This document shows positions 8,723 to 17,739 of a stretch of 35,242 bases of DNA, in pieces. The notes below the pieces were generated by a model, which saw only the letters and a program-made list of their open reading frames with translations, was not told where the DNA came from and ran no database searches. The number at the start of each line of letters is the position of its first letter. The stretch's first letter is position 1. A program made the position numbers and the translations under genes. Source of the stretch: Nanobdellota archaeon (lineage in GTDB: Archaea; Nanobdellota; Nanobdellia; Pacearchaeales; GW2011-AR1); contig JADFRY010000004.1 of NCBI GenBank assembly GCA_022561055.1, forward strand, positions 1-35,242, read 5' to 3'.

Positions 8723-9916
8723 TCATGCTTTCAAGAATTTAACTAGATCCTCTAAATAATATTTTCTTACAGATGTAAAAGAGTCGTTTTCTCCTGTATA
8801 AATATATGCTATGCCATCTCTTAAAATTAATCCGCTCGGGTAAGATACATCGGGAACATATCCATCGCCTCTGTCATGTTCATTTGGAAAAATAAAGGGT
8901 TTTGACCTATGAAGAAGTCTCCATGGCTCTCTCAAATCCAAGCCAAAAAGTGCTCCTCTATAAACATTATTCTTATCAACTTCATGATAAACACCAAGCC
9001 ACATGTCATCAACCTTGATTGGCGTTGGTCCGGGACCATTAGCTTCATCGTCACCTCTAACATCTAACAAGTGATGTGGGTTTCCCCAATCTATTAAATC
9101 CTGAGAATATGACATACGTGTAGCTGGCTTACATACTTGATAAAATGCATTTGGTCTTGTTAAAGCAGCATAGTCCATTCTTGGATTGCCAAGTTCATCT
9201 CTCGCATGTGTGCTCGGAAATTTTCCTTCTAACGGGATAACATCTTTTTCTCCAACAAAAATAGGCCTTGGGGTATTATTAATAGGAAGTCTTTTATATG
9301 TTTTAAAATCTCTCGTAATGGCAAATGAAGTTGAAACCCCTTCTGTTCTGTGAGGAGAAACATATGTGAGTAAATAACCTTCTCCTATCTTCGCTATCCT
9401 TATATCCTCGATACCAAACCGTTCATGTTCCCAACAAGGATAGAAACGTGATTTTGTTTCAATTCGTTCAATAGTGGTTCCATCTTTACCTAATACTGCT
9501 ATCATTTGATAAGAAATATGCCTAAGTCTGAAAGTGCCGTCTTTTCTTAATTGAACTTCTCTTTTTCCAATTTCCTCCAGAGAATTCTCGTCTTCCTCAT
9601 CAAATTCAATCCTGAATTCAGAATCGTCTCTATTTTTCACATCAAAGTATGGTAGTAAAATTTCTCCTTTAGGGCATATATGAGGAGTCTCTGTAACTCT
9701 TATCATTAAAAGAGTCTTTTCTAAACCACCTTCTTCAATAGTTTTAACTCCTGGATTGAAGGCTCCGACTACTTCCATCTCTGGTCTTGAGGGAGCAAAA
9801 TCTTCAGGCCCGAATAGTATTTCCACTCCGTCAATTGGCTCAGGGATTTGCACTCTTTCCATGATTTTGTAATCTTTAAAGCCTTTAAAAACCTTCCTTT
9901 TCTTTGATCTTATCAA
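8723..9916 (-). CDS. GH130-like glycoside phosphorylase/hydrolase
   Basis: 'GIEDIRIAKIGEGYLLTYV', 'NGPGPTPIKVDDMWLGVYHEVD', 'LPEG-like FPNEHDRGDGYVPDVSYPSGLILRDGIAYIYTGENDSFTSV' typical of GH130. Confidence 0.75.
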   Translation of the reverse strand: MIRSKKRKVFKGFKDYKIMERVQIPEPIDGVEILFGPEDFAPSRPEMEVVGAFNPGVKTIEEGGLEKTLLMIRVTETPHICPKGEILLPYFDVKNRDDSEFRIEFDEEDENSLEEIGKREVQLRKDGTFRLRHISYQMIAVLGKDGTTIERIETKSRFYPCWEHERFGIEDIRIAKIGEGYLLTYVSPHRTEGVSTSFAITRDFKTYKRLPINNTPRPIFVGEKDVIPLEGKFPSTHARDELGNPRMDYAALTRPNAFYQVCKPATRMSYSQDLIDWGNPHHLLDVRGDDEANGPGPTPIKVDDMWLGVYHEVDKNNVYRGALFGLDLREPWRLLHRSKPFIFPNEHDRGDGYVPDVSYPSGLILRDGIAYIYTGENDSFTSVRKYYLEDLVKFLKA

Positions 9917-11142
9917 GGTCTTTTCGGCATCTTCACAAACCTCAAAACAAAAGCTCCTGCCAAGAATAGAACAATAACAACTAAGAGGGCTTGTCTAAAT
10001 CCTAAGGAAACTGCTATGGCACCAAATAAAAGCGGACCTATGACACCACCTAATTTTTCTGTTAAACCTTGATAACCAAATAACTCGGCAACTTTATTTT
10101 TTGGTGCTAGCTCTACTAACATGGGTCTAGTAATTGTCCATAAAGCTCCTAGCAATGCGCCTCCTAAAATTCCTACAATTAAAAAAGTTACATAGGTTGT
10201 TTTAATATACAGGATAAAAATAATTATAATCCATGAAAATAAAACAATATTCAATGTTTTTTTATGTCCTATTTTATCTGTTATTTTTCCAAAAATAAGT
10301 GCGCCGGCTCCAGCAGCTATTGCCATTCCAATATACAACGGAAAAAACTGGACCAATGTTAATCCTATCTGATCTCTGGCATATAAAAATAAAAAGATTA
10401 TTGCTGTACTTGCTCCATCGACATATAAAAAAGTAGCAAGTAAAAAAATCCAGACATTCTTAAATTTCTTAATACTTTTTAATGTGGAAATTACGCTTTT
10501 AAAAGCTTTTTTAAAATGATGTTTTTTGATTTTTATTCTTGAAGTCTCTTTAACTAAAACAAAAGTAAATAATGAGAATCCAAAAAAGAGCAGGGCTATT
10601 ACAATAAATACTGTTCTTATTCCTAAGATAGTCTCAAATCCATAAAAAAAACCAATAACATATGCTACTATAACACTTAGTATTGTTCCTAAATAACCGA
10701 CGGCGGTGCCAAGACCTGATATTCTGCCGATATTTCTTTTATTTGAGATATTAACTAACATAGAATCGTAAACATCTAGACTCGCGTGATAAAAGAAATT
10801 AGCAAATAAACCAAATAATAAAACAAATGTGAGGGTAAAAAATCCCGTAAAGAAAGTGAGAATACAAGTCATCAGTGTAAATATGAAAAGTAACAGTTTT
10901 TTTCTTTTGGTTATATCAGCGACTGATCCTAAAAAAGGCACTAATAATCCAGCCAGCAACATAGAAGCTGAAAAAACTAAGCCGACATGAAAAGCATTTC
11001 CACCTTTAAGTATAACAAATAAAGGAAAATAAATAGTAATAAACAGCGCTGAGAAGATTGTATTAGCAAAATCATACATGCTCCAGCCGAATATTTGTTT
11101 TTTTAGTGACATCTCTCTTTTTAGCTGAGAAAGTTTGTACAT
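9913..11142 (-). CDS. MFS transporter (UMF1/Atg22-like)
   Basis: 'FGWSMYDFANTIFSALFITIYFPLF', about 12 hydrophobic helices; overlaps the GH130-like gene by 4 nt. Confidence 0.85.
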   Translation of the reverse strand: MYKLSQLKREMSLKKQIFGWSMYDFANTIFSALFITIYFPLFVILKGGNAFHVGLVFSASMLLAGLLVPFLGSVADITKRKKLLLFIFTLMTCILTFFTGFFTLTFVLLFGLFANFFYHASLDVYDSMLVNISNKRNIGRISGLGTAVGYLGTILSVIVAYVIGFFYGFETILGIRTVFIVIALLFFGFSLFTFVLVKETSRIKIKKHHFKKAFKSVISTLKSIKKFKNVWIFLLATFLYVDGASTAIIFLFLYARDQIGLTLVQFFPLYIGMAIAAGAGALIFGKITDKIGHKKTLNIVLFSWIIIIFILYIKTTYVTFLIVGILGGALLGALWTITRPMLVELAPKNKVAELFGYQGLTEKLGGVIGPLLFGAIAVSLGFRQALLVVIVLFLAGAFVLRFVKMPKRP

Positions 11143-11191
11143 TTAGACAACTATCATTTTTAATATAAATAACTATCTGAATATGGAGTTA

Positions 11192-11274
11192 GTTTCAATT
11201 TGAGAGACCTTACAAAAACGGGGTGCCCGCAGTTGCTTCGCAACAGATAGTCTCGTAACTTCGTTGCTCAAATT
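11192..11274. repeat. Structured intergenic element containing one CRISPR-repeat-like unit
   Basis: 11192-11219 GTTTCAATTTGAGAGACCTTACAAAAAC; AATTTGAG (11197-11204) / CTCAAATT (11267-11274) inverted repeat; nested CGGG-gtg-CCCG and GTTGC-TTC-GCAAC. Confidence 0.4.
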
Positions 11275-12237
11275 TTATTCTATTTGTAACCAACCATCAT
11301 AACCAGAAATATCAATTCCGTCTTTGTTTCTATGTCTTCTCTCAATTATTCCTTCAATTAGACATTGATGTTCATATTCTATTCTAGCTTCTATACCATT
11401 AATATCAACGAAAGTATTTTTAAGTAAAAAGTCTACTCTCTCAATAAGTTCATAAGTTGTATTCGGTGGTTCTTCCCAGATTTGTTGTGAAAGTCTGTGT
11501 TTTTCATGCATTACTCTCCATGGGAAAGCAGGATTTTTATGTGCTAGTCCCAACCCATTAAGAAAGACATGGTTATGAGAAGGATCGCGGTATCGGGCTT
11601 GGACTGGCTTTGTCATGTTTTGTATCTCAGAAAGATATACTTCAAGAAATTCTTCATCCTGTCTTCTCCTTATTAGTTGTTCCAGTTCTCCATAAGAATC
11701 GCCCAAAATTATATTTGTTGACTCCCATGCGTCATTTCTTACAATTCCATTATCTTTATTTCTTATAGTGTGAGAACCATAAATTTCTACAAATTCTGAT
11801 ATAATCTTTGGAGCAGGAGCCAATCCAAACATAGCCTCGCCAGTAGTCTGTTCTCTTCTAGCCTTTCTCAAAACACCTATCCCAAACAAAATTGGCTCAC
11901 CAGCAACAATGCTCTTACTATGATAATATGGCGGACTTAATCTAAACCCATGTCTTTCATCCCATTCACACAAATTCATTCCACCTTTAAAGTGAAAGAA
12001 CCTAAGTTTTTCATCATCCTCCCATGTTAACAAAGGGTCTTCAGGTGGAGGATTAAAAAGTGCATGTACAATCCTATCTGGAATTTTTTTTAATTTATAA
12101 TACAATCCTGTTACAACTTGAGACGATGGGTGTCGTTCAATCTGTAAATTATTCTCTCTAGTTAACTCTCTAAATACTTCTCCTGTTGAGGTTGCTGGAT
12201 AAACAAATTGTTTCATATCCTTGTGTATCTGTTTCAT
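11275..12237 (-). CDS. Hypothetical protein (320 aa)
   Basis: Long ORF with soluble-protein composition; no family recognised. Confidence 0.7.
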   Translation of the reverse strand: MKQIHKDMKQFVYPATSTGEVFRELTRENNLQIERHPSSQVVTGLYYKLKKIPDRIVHALFNPPPEDPLLTWEDDEKLRFFHFKGGMNLCEWDERHGFRLSPPYYHSKSIVAGEPILFGIGVLRKARREQTTGEAMFGLAPAPKIISEFVEIYGSHTIRNKDNGIVRNDAWESTNIILGDSYGELEQLIRRRQDEEFLEVYLSEIQNMTKPVQARYRDPSHNHVFLNGLGLAHKNPAFPWRVMHEKHRLSQQIWEEPPNTTYELIERVDFLLKNTFVDINGIEARIEYEHQCLIEGIIERRHRNKDGIDISGYDGWLQIE

Positions 12238-12353
12238 ATTATAAATCTTTTGGTTAATTACTACTATTAAGTTACCATTGGATACGCCCGCTTAGGTTAA
12301 TCGCGATGTTATGTCTAATTCAGAATTCGGGATAAGATGGAAAAACGAAAGAT

Positions 12354-12674
12354 TTAATCCTTAAAAAAGAGTCCCCAGCCACCTTGACCAGATTTTGGAC
12401 TAACTGCCCTAATTTCTTCAGGCAATCTATCTCTTTCAAGTTCGTCGGTGATTAATGCTCCTAAACCATCTACATCAGAAGCTCCAATAAAATCAAATTC
12501 GTCTAATGTTGGAACGTCATTAGATTCTAAAACATGAGTTACATACATTAATTTTGTATCTGGAACTCTAACAAATCTAATATCATGGGTTGGACTTGAT
12601 TTCAATTGTCCACCTATTTCTCTTCCTATTGTGTCATATGATTGTCCTGGATTGATTCTTTTGTAGTTTTCCAT
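12354..12674 (-). CDS. Hypothetical protein (106 aa)
   Basis: ORF behind a BRE/TATA (GAAAGGTTTATAAG, minus strand, about 12701-12714). Confidence 0.65.
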   Translation of the reverse strand: MENYKRINPGQSYDTIGREIGGQLKSSPTHDIRFVRVPDTKLMYVTHVLESNDVPTLDEFDFIGASDVDGLGALITDELERDRLPEEIRAVSPKSGQGGWGLFFKD

Positions 12675-12821
12675 TTTATATATACAGAATAATCTATCCC
12701 CTTATAAACCTTTCGTTATGTTACCACTCTCAAATTAGTATACCAAACCCTTTACGACTCTGTGGAAACCTTCTGTTTCCTTGCCCTCCTTTCGGTCGAA
12801 AAACTTCTCGTAATCCTATTT

Positions 12822-12861
12822 TTTACTCCATATGTTTTTTCAAAAAATCTTTCACTCTTTT
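12822..12861 (-). pseudogene. Relic of the 3' end of an alpha/beta hydrolase gene (KRVKDFLKKHME*)
   Basis: 39/40 identical to 14048-14087, the 3' end of the hydrolase gene; stop codons immediately upstream in that frame. Confidence 0.6.
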
Positions 12862-12897
12862 ATAAGTTCTTTATTAATTAAAGAATTCTTGATTTAT

Positions 12898-13458
12898 TTA
12901 TCTTTCCTTTTTCCATCTCCAAAAAAACTTATTAGCGACTTTCTTTGTTATAAATTTGTATCTTTTTACTTCATTAAGTAAATTTCTTGACACAATTTCT
13001 TCAAATGAGATTATTTCTACATCTTTTTCCTTATTTTTAACATATTTTACTAGCGGTACAAAATCGCCATCTCCAGAGATTAAAATCGCTTTGTCATATT
13101 TATTTTCCCAAGCATGATTTAACATATCTAAAGCTAAATGAATATCATCTCCTTTTATTGTGTAATATTCTTTTTCATCTTTAGTAAATCTTTTTTGTCT
13201 TTTACACAAAATGACTTTACATTTTGGGATTTTTCGAAGCCTTGAAAAAAGTTTTTGTTGTTCTCTAAATCTCCTTGGATTTATTTTTTGTTTTAGTGAG
13301 GCATTGTAATAAAAAATATCAACCAATTGATTTTTACCAACTATCTTTTTGATAAACTTTTCAAAATCAAAATGATAGTCTGAATATTTTGGATGTAATG
13401 TTTTTAGACCATAAACAAAATTAGCACCATCAATATAAATAGAAATTCTTTTTTTCAT
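12898..13458 (-). CDS. NYN-domain (LabA/DUF88-like) putative ribonuclease
   Basis: 'ISIYIDGANFVYGLK', 'KGDDIHLALDMLNHAW', 'KAILISGDGDFVPLVKYVKNKEKDVEIISF'. Confidence 0.9.
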   Translation of the reverse strand: MKKRISIYIDGANFVYGLKTLHPKYSDYHFDFEKFIKKIVGKNQLVDIFYYNASLKQKINPRRFREQQKLFSRLRKIPKCKVILCKRQKRFTKDEKEYYTIKGDDIHLALDMLNHAWENKYDKAILISGDGDFVPLVKYVKNKEKDVEIISFEEIVSRNLLNEVKRYKFITKKVANKFFWRWKKER

Positions 13459-13461
13459 TTC

Positions 13462-13543
13462 AAAAAACCGGTATTACCTGAGTAATATCCGGGAACACGC
13501 TTGCGGTGTGTCAGAAGACTTAAGGCATCACCTGCTACCTTAA
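13462..13543 (-). ncRNA. Candidate structured leader RNA or sRNA with terminator-like 3' hairpin
   Basis: Minus strand: UUAAGGUA-N8-UGCCUUAA (13520-13543), ACAC(c)G-CAAG-CGUGU (13495-13509), CCGG(a)UAUUAC-UCAG-GUAAUACCGG-UUUUUU (13462-13492); BRE/TATA-like AACGAAAGACTTAAATAA about 26 nt upstream. Confidence 0.5.
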
Positions 13544-13635
13544 TATTAACAAATTAGGGCATTATTTAAGTCTTTCGTTAATGCAGAAAAGTTTGTCAAA
13601 ATCATCAAAAATTAATTTTTCTGTCATCATAACTA

Positions 13636-13863
13636 TTATTTCTTTTTAGACCACAATTCTATAGCACCACTAATGAAGGACGCAGTACCCAAAAAAAAGA
13701 AAATATATGGGAATGGAGCAAATGCCTGTGCTCTTATACAAGCAATAGCATTACTCTCGAAATTAAACCCACAAGGTATACTTGCTTGAAGACTAATATT
13801 AGTGAGTATGGTAGTCAAAACCATAAATGCTATTCCAAAGATAAACCATTGACTTGCTCTCAT
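13636..13863 (-). CDS. Small membrane protein (75 aa, 2 TM)
   Basis: Two hydrophobic helices; TATA TTTAAAT about 27-30 nt upstream. Confidence 0.6.
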   Translation of the reverse strand: MRASQWFIFGIAFMVLTTILTNISLQASIPCGFNFESNAIACIRAQAFAPFPYIFFFLGTASFISGAIELWSKKK

Positions 13864-14048
13864 AGTAAATTGATTATGTTTGAGATTTAAATATATTTCT
13901 ATTTAGGGGCACCAAGTTTTATTTTTTCGGTTCGGCAATGGACATCTTCATCGCTAACGCTCTCCAACAACATTACATTCTCGCTTAATTTCATTCCGCT
14001 CGGAGAAATTAACAGCAATTTAACAGTTTAGTTTATTGACCTCAAGAT

Positions 14049-14915
14049 TTACTCCATATGCTTTTTCAAAAAATCTTTCACTCTTTTTTCATATTCATTT
14101 TTATTATAAAAATGAGCTTGGCCATGATCTGCTCCCTTAACTATCCAGAGTTCAATATTAGGATTGCTTTCTTTTAATGCATATGCATTCTCAACAGGAA
14201 TTTGGGTGTCTTTTTCTCCATGAATTAATAGTATTGGAATGCTTGTATTTTTAATAGCCAGTGCTGGAGAAACTTTTTTTGGGTCTAATTTAAGGAAAAT
14301 GTTAGAAAGGGCTTTTGTGGTTAATACAAATGGAAATTTAAATGGACCGAATATTCTGTAAACATGAGTAATCATTTTTTCTAAATCAGCATAAGGAGAG
14401 TCGGCTATAATGGCATTTACTTCTGGCTTGGCCATCAACATTGCCGAAGCGCTGAGTGAAAATCCATATAATGCAACAGACTTGTTTTTGCCAAATTTTT
14501 CATGCACAAAATTTATAGCCGCTTTCACATCTTCTACTTCACGAAAACCGACAGTAGTTATAGAGCCGGAGCTCTCTCCAAAATATCTATGATCGTAAAA
14601 AAGTAAATTATAGTCAGGATAAAGAAACTTAGCGACAGGCAATATATTTCCTTTGTCAAATGGATATCCATGGCCAACTATGACAGTGCCTTTAGCAGTT
14701 TCAGATGTAATTAGCCATCCCTTAATATTTATTTTATCTGACGTTGTGAAAGAAGCATTTTCATAGAGCAAGCCGTAATCTTTAGGCGTGTTAGATTCAT
14801 AGAAGCGCGGTGGATGTATGCTCATCAAAAACTGCAGCAGTGAAAAAAAGAGAACAAATCCAATAAAAACAAGAATTACTGTCAAAACAATCAACTGCGT
14901 GGATAGAGCAGCCAT
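14049..14915 (-). CDS. Alpha/beta hydrolase with N-terminal TM anchor
   Basis: 'TVIVGHGYPFDKGN', 'VALYGFSLSASAMLMA' (GFSLS nucleophile elbow), 'IPILLIHGEKDTQIPVENAY', 'GADHGQAHF'. Confidence 0.85.
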   Translation of the reverse strand: MAALSTQLIVLTVILVFIGFVLFFSLLQFLMSIHPPRFYESNTPKDYGLLYENASFTTSDKINIKGWLITSETAKGTVIVGHGYPFDKGNILPVAKFLYPDYNLLFYDHRYFGESSGSITTVGFREVEDVKAAINFVHEKFGKNKSVALYGFSLSASAMLMAKPEVNAIIADSPYADLEKMITHVYRIFGPFKFPFVLTTKALSNIFLKLDPKKVSPALAIKNTSIPILLIHGEKDTQIPVENAYALKESNPNIELWIVKGADHGQAHFYNKNEYEKRVKDFLKKHME

Positions 14916-14916
14916 A

Positions 14917-15246
14917 TTATGTGCCTCCTCTTTTAATTAAAAACACAACTGTTGCAATAGCATAATCTCTATCATGGCTTATGCTTAAATCGTGGCTTAT
15001 TATATTTTTCTCTGTTTTTAATATAAGGTCTGGCTTTCCATTTCTTTTCTTCTTAATTTCTATGTCGTGCCAAGAAAGGTTATTAAATACTTTTTTACAA
15101 CTTTCTTTTGCGGCAAATAAGCCGGCTAATGTTTCTGGATTTGGGTTTTTTAGCTCGGTTTTATGAAATATTTTATTTAGTGTTTCCTCTTCTATTTTTA
15201 TAAATCTTTTAATTTCCACAATATCGCAACCGACTTTGACTTCCAT
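14917..15246 (-). CDS. acpS: Holo-ACP synthase (4'-phosphopantetheinyl transferase, AcpS family)
   Basis: 'VGCDIVEIKRF', 'LAGLFAAKESCKKVF', 'LSISHDRDYAIATVVF'. Confidence 0.85.
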   Translation of the reverse strand: MEVKVGCDIVEIKRFIKIEEETLNKIFHKTELKNPNPETLAGLFAAKESCKKVFNNLSWHDIEIKKKRNGKPDLILKTEKNIISHDLSISHDRDYAIATVVFLIKRGGT

Positions 15247-15256
15247 TTTAAAGTTT

Positions 15257-17656
15257 CTAAAGCTCCTTTACCTTTTCTTCAATTAACTTTGTAGCATTTA
15301 TATAAGATAAATCTTTTAGTTTTTCTGGAGTAATAGGTTTTCCTATAATTACTTTGCTTTTACCAAACTTTGGGATAGTTTTTCTAACAGTAAGTATTTC
15401 ATATAAACCCTTTATTTTTACTGGAATTATAAGTGCTTGCATGTTTAAGGCTAAATACCCTATGCCAGATTTGAAAGCTTTTATTTTTCCGTCAGTCGTT
15501 CTATGGGCTTCTGGAAATATTAATATTGAATATCCATTGTCAAGCATTTCACCCGTAAATTCTAAACTTGTATTTGTTCCTATGGTTTCTCCAAAAGGAT
15601 AAGCGTTAAAGAATAAAGCAATAAGATAGCCTCTTAATCTTTTATAAAGTCTTAAGATAAATGGTCCTTCTGTTCCTATGCCAAAAACATAATTTGAATC
15701 GGCTGGAATGGCTATTGGCAATTGCAATTTTTTAATAATTACTGGAGAGTCAAGGGCACTCTGATGATTAGATGCAAATATGACTGGTTTTTTGAGTTTT
15801 TCAATATGCCTAAGATTTTCTAGACCATAATAATCTGTTTTAGTAAATATTCTTAACAAAGGAAAGACCAAGAGCTTTTGAAATACATATCTAACAAGCC
15901 TTGAAATAGAACTTATGGGCCATTTTTTGAATTTTATTTTTTGAATATGGCTCTCTTTCATAATTTCTTCAATGTCAGAAACTTTAGTAAATTGATTTAG
16001 TTTTACTTCGTTAATTTCGACATCAAATTCTTTTTCAAGTTCAGAAATTAGTTCGACCCTACGTAAAGAATCCATTCCAAGATCAGATAATTTAGATTTC
16101 AGATTAATTTTTTGATGCGATTTTAAAACATTATTTATAACATTGTATAACTTATTTTCATAACTATGAGGCTTGGTTTTTAATTTGCTAATCTCCTGTA
16201 ATATAATGTGTTTTTTTACTTTTCCAGTATGTGTTTTTGGAAAATCCTTATATGGCCAGACAGAATAACCGGTAATTTTCTGATGACTGAGTAATTTTTC
16301 ATTTGCTTTTTTAACCACCTCAGAAATATCTGCTTTTTCCTTTAAAATTAAAACAGCATGGATTTTTTTGTCTTTTTCTAAAACACTGCTTTCTTCAACA
16401 ACAGGTATTTTGTTTAGCGTACTTTCAATATCTTTTGGATAAACGTTTAATCCTGACGGTGTTATTATAATGTCTTTTTTTCTTTCTTTAAGGTATAAAT
16501 AACTATTTTTTATTTCTCCGATGTCACCTGTCTTAAACCAGCCGTCCTCAAAAGCTTGCTTTGTTTTTATTTGGTCATTAAAATAGCCAGGAGTTACATT
16601 TTTCCCTTTAACTAATATTTCATTATCTTTGCCTAATTTGATTTCAAGATTTTCGTATACTTTTCCAACGCTGCCTGTTTTACTAGCTCCTATTTTATTT
16701 ACCGAGACGACAGAAGCAGTTTCTGTTAAACCATATCCTTGTATTACTATTATAAGGCGTCTTTTCCACCATCTTTCTAACTCAGTATCTAAAGATGCTC
16801 CGCCGACACCTATGAGCCTAAACTGCACTCCTAAATTAAGCAAAACAGATTTTCCTTCTAGTTCTTTCTTTAAGGCAGATAATATCCCAGGAACTAAAGC
16901 GACACCATTTATTTTTTTATTCTTTATAAAAGAGATTATTTTTCTGGGCTGTATAGAATCAAGAAAAAATATTTTATGATTAAAATGCATCAATAAAAAC
17001 AGTCCCTGAATTTGTCCGAAGATATGGCTCAGTGGCAATAAATTAAGCATTCTTAGCCTTATTTTTAATGAAATAGAACTTATGGCTGCGTTTACCCCTG
17101 CAGTAATATTTTCATTAGTCAAGATGACTCCTTTAGGGTTGCTCGTTGTTCCGGAAGTGTAAATTATTTCTAAAATATCATTCGGTCTTGTTTTGGTTGT
17201 AGGAAGATTGGCTCTAGTATCTATATTAACATTTTTCAAAATATTATCGAGCTCGTCTAAATAAAACTGTTTTATTTTGTTAGGAACGAAGCCGATAGAA
17301 GCTAAACCTCTATCTTGGAAAATTGCTTTAGCTTTAACTTGTTTTTGGATTTTTTTCAATAATAACTTATCGGTTAATGTATCGAGAGGAACAACAATGA
17401 TTCCTGATAATATGCATGCAAAATAAACAGTAATCCATTCTATGGAATTGGTTCCTAGAATAATTATTTTATCTGAGCTTTCTATATTTTTATTTTTCAA
17501 AAAGACTCTTGTCTTTTGCACTTTTTCAAATAATTCTTTGCCGTTGATAGTATAAGTTCTATATCCTTTTTTGTGCGCAAATAGAATCTTATCCTGATTA
17601 GTCAGAAGAAAATTCTCTATTAGCTCCTGTATAGAACTTATTCCCTCTTTACTCAT
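15257..17656 (-). CDS. Tri-domain acyl-AMP ligase :: acyl carrier protein :: PlsC-like acyltransferase
   Basis: AMP-binding 'IIYTSGTTSNPKGVILT', 'GYGLTETASVVSVN', 'GWFKTGDIG'; ACP 'LGMDSLRRVELISELEKEFDVEI'; LPLAT 'FASNHQSALDSPVI' (HX4D) and 'LIFPEAHRT'. Confidence 0.9.
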   Translation of the reverse strand: MSKEGISSIQELIENFLLTNQDKILFAHKKGYRTYTINGKELFEKVQKTRVFLKNKNIESSDKIIILGTNSIEWITVYFACILSGIIVVPLDTLTDKLLLKKIQKQVKAKAIFQDRGLASIGFVPNKIKQFYLDELDNILKNVNIDTRANLPTTKTRPNDILEIIYTSGTTSNPKGVILTNENITAGVNAAISSISLKIRLRMLNLLPLSHIFGQIQGLFLLMHFNHKIFFLDSIQPRKIISFIKNKKINGVALVPGILSALKKELEGKSVLLNLGVQFRLIGVGGASLDTELERWWKRRLIIVIQGYGLTETASVVSVNKIGASKTGSVGKVYENLEIKLGKDNEILVKGKNVTPGYFNDQIKTKQAFEDGWFKTGDIGEIKNSYLYLKERKKDIIITPSGLNVYPKDIESTLNKIPVVEESSVLEKDKKIHAVLILKEKADISEVVKKANEKLLSHQKITGYSVWPYKDFPKTHTGKVKKHIILQEISKLKTKPHSYENKLYNVINNVLKSHQKINLKSKLSDLGMDSLRRVELISELEKEFDVEINEVKLNQFTKVSDIEEIMKESHIQKIKFKKWPISSISRLVRYVFQKLLVFPLLRIFTKTDYYGLENLRHIEKLKKPVIFASNHQSALDSPVIIKKLQLPIAIPADSNYVFGIGTEGPFILRLYKRLRGYLIALFFNAYPFGETIGTNTSLEFTGEMLDNGYSILIFPEAHRTTDGKIKAFKSGIGYLALNMQALIIPVKIKGLYEILTVRKTIPKFGKSKVIIGKPITPEKLKDLSYINATKLIEEKVKEL

Positions 17657-17739
17657 AAATAACTATTAATTCTTATTCTTATATAGGTTTTGTTAGTGAG
17701 GTTTAGTAAGTTATTTAAATTAAATTACTTTCTAGTTTT

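Noticed and set aside
12764-12780. GGAAAC-cttct-GTTTCC hairpin
   Set aside because: Only 6 bp, upstream of the nearest promoter, with no associated transcript signal; probably chance or a terminator fragment.
13899-13994. 31-aa minus-strand ORF MKLSENVMLLESVSDEDVHCRTEKIKLGAPK
   Set aside because: No TATA box at a suitable distance and no recognised family; cannot be separated from chance or a decayed gene.
13987-14010. AATTTC(AT)TCC-GCTC-GGAGAAATT hairpin downstream of the hydrolase gene
   Set aside because: Probably an ordinary terminator or small palindromic repeat; no copies seen elsewhere in the window.
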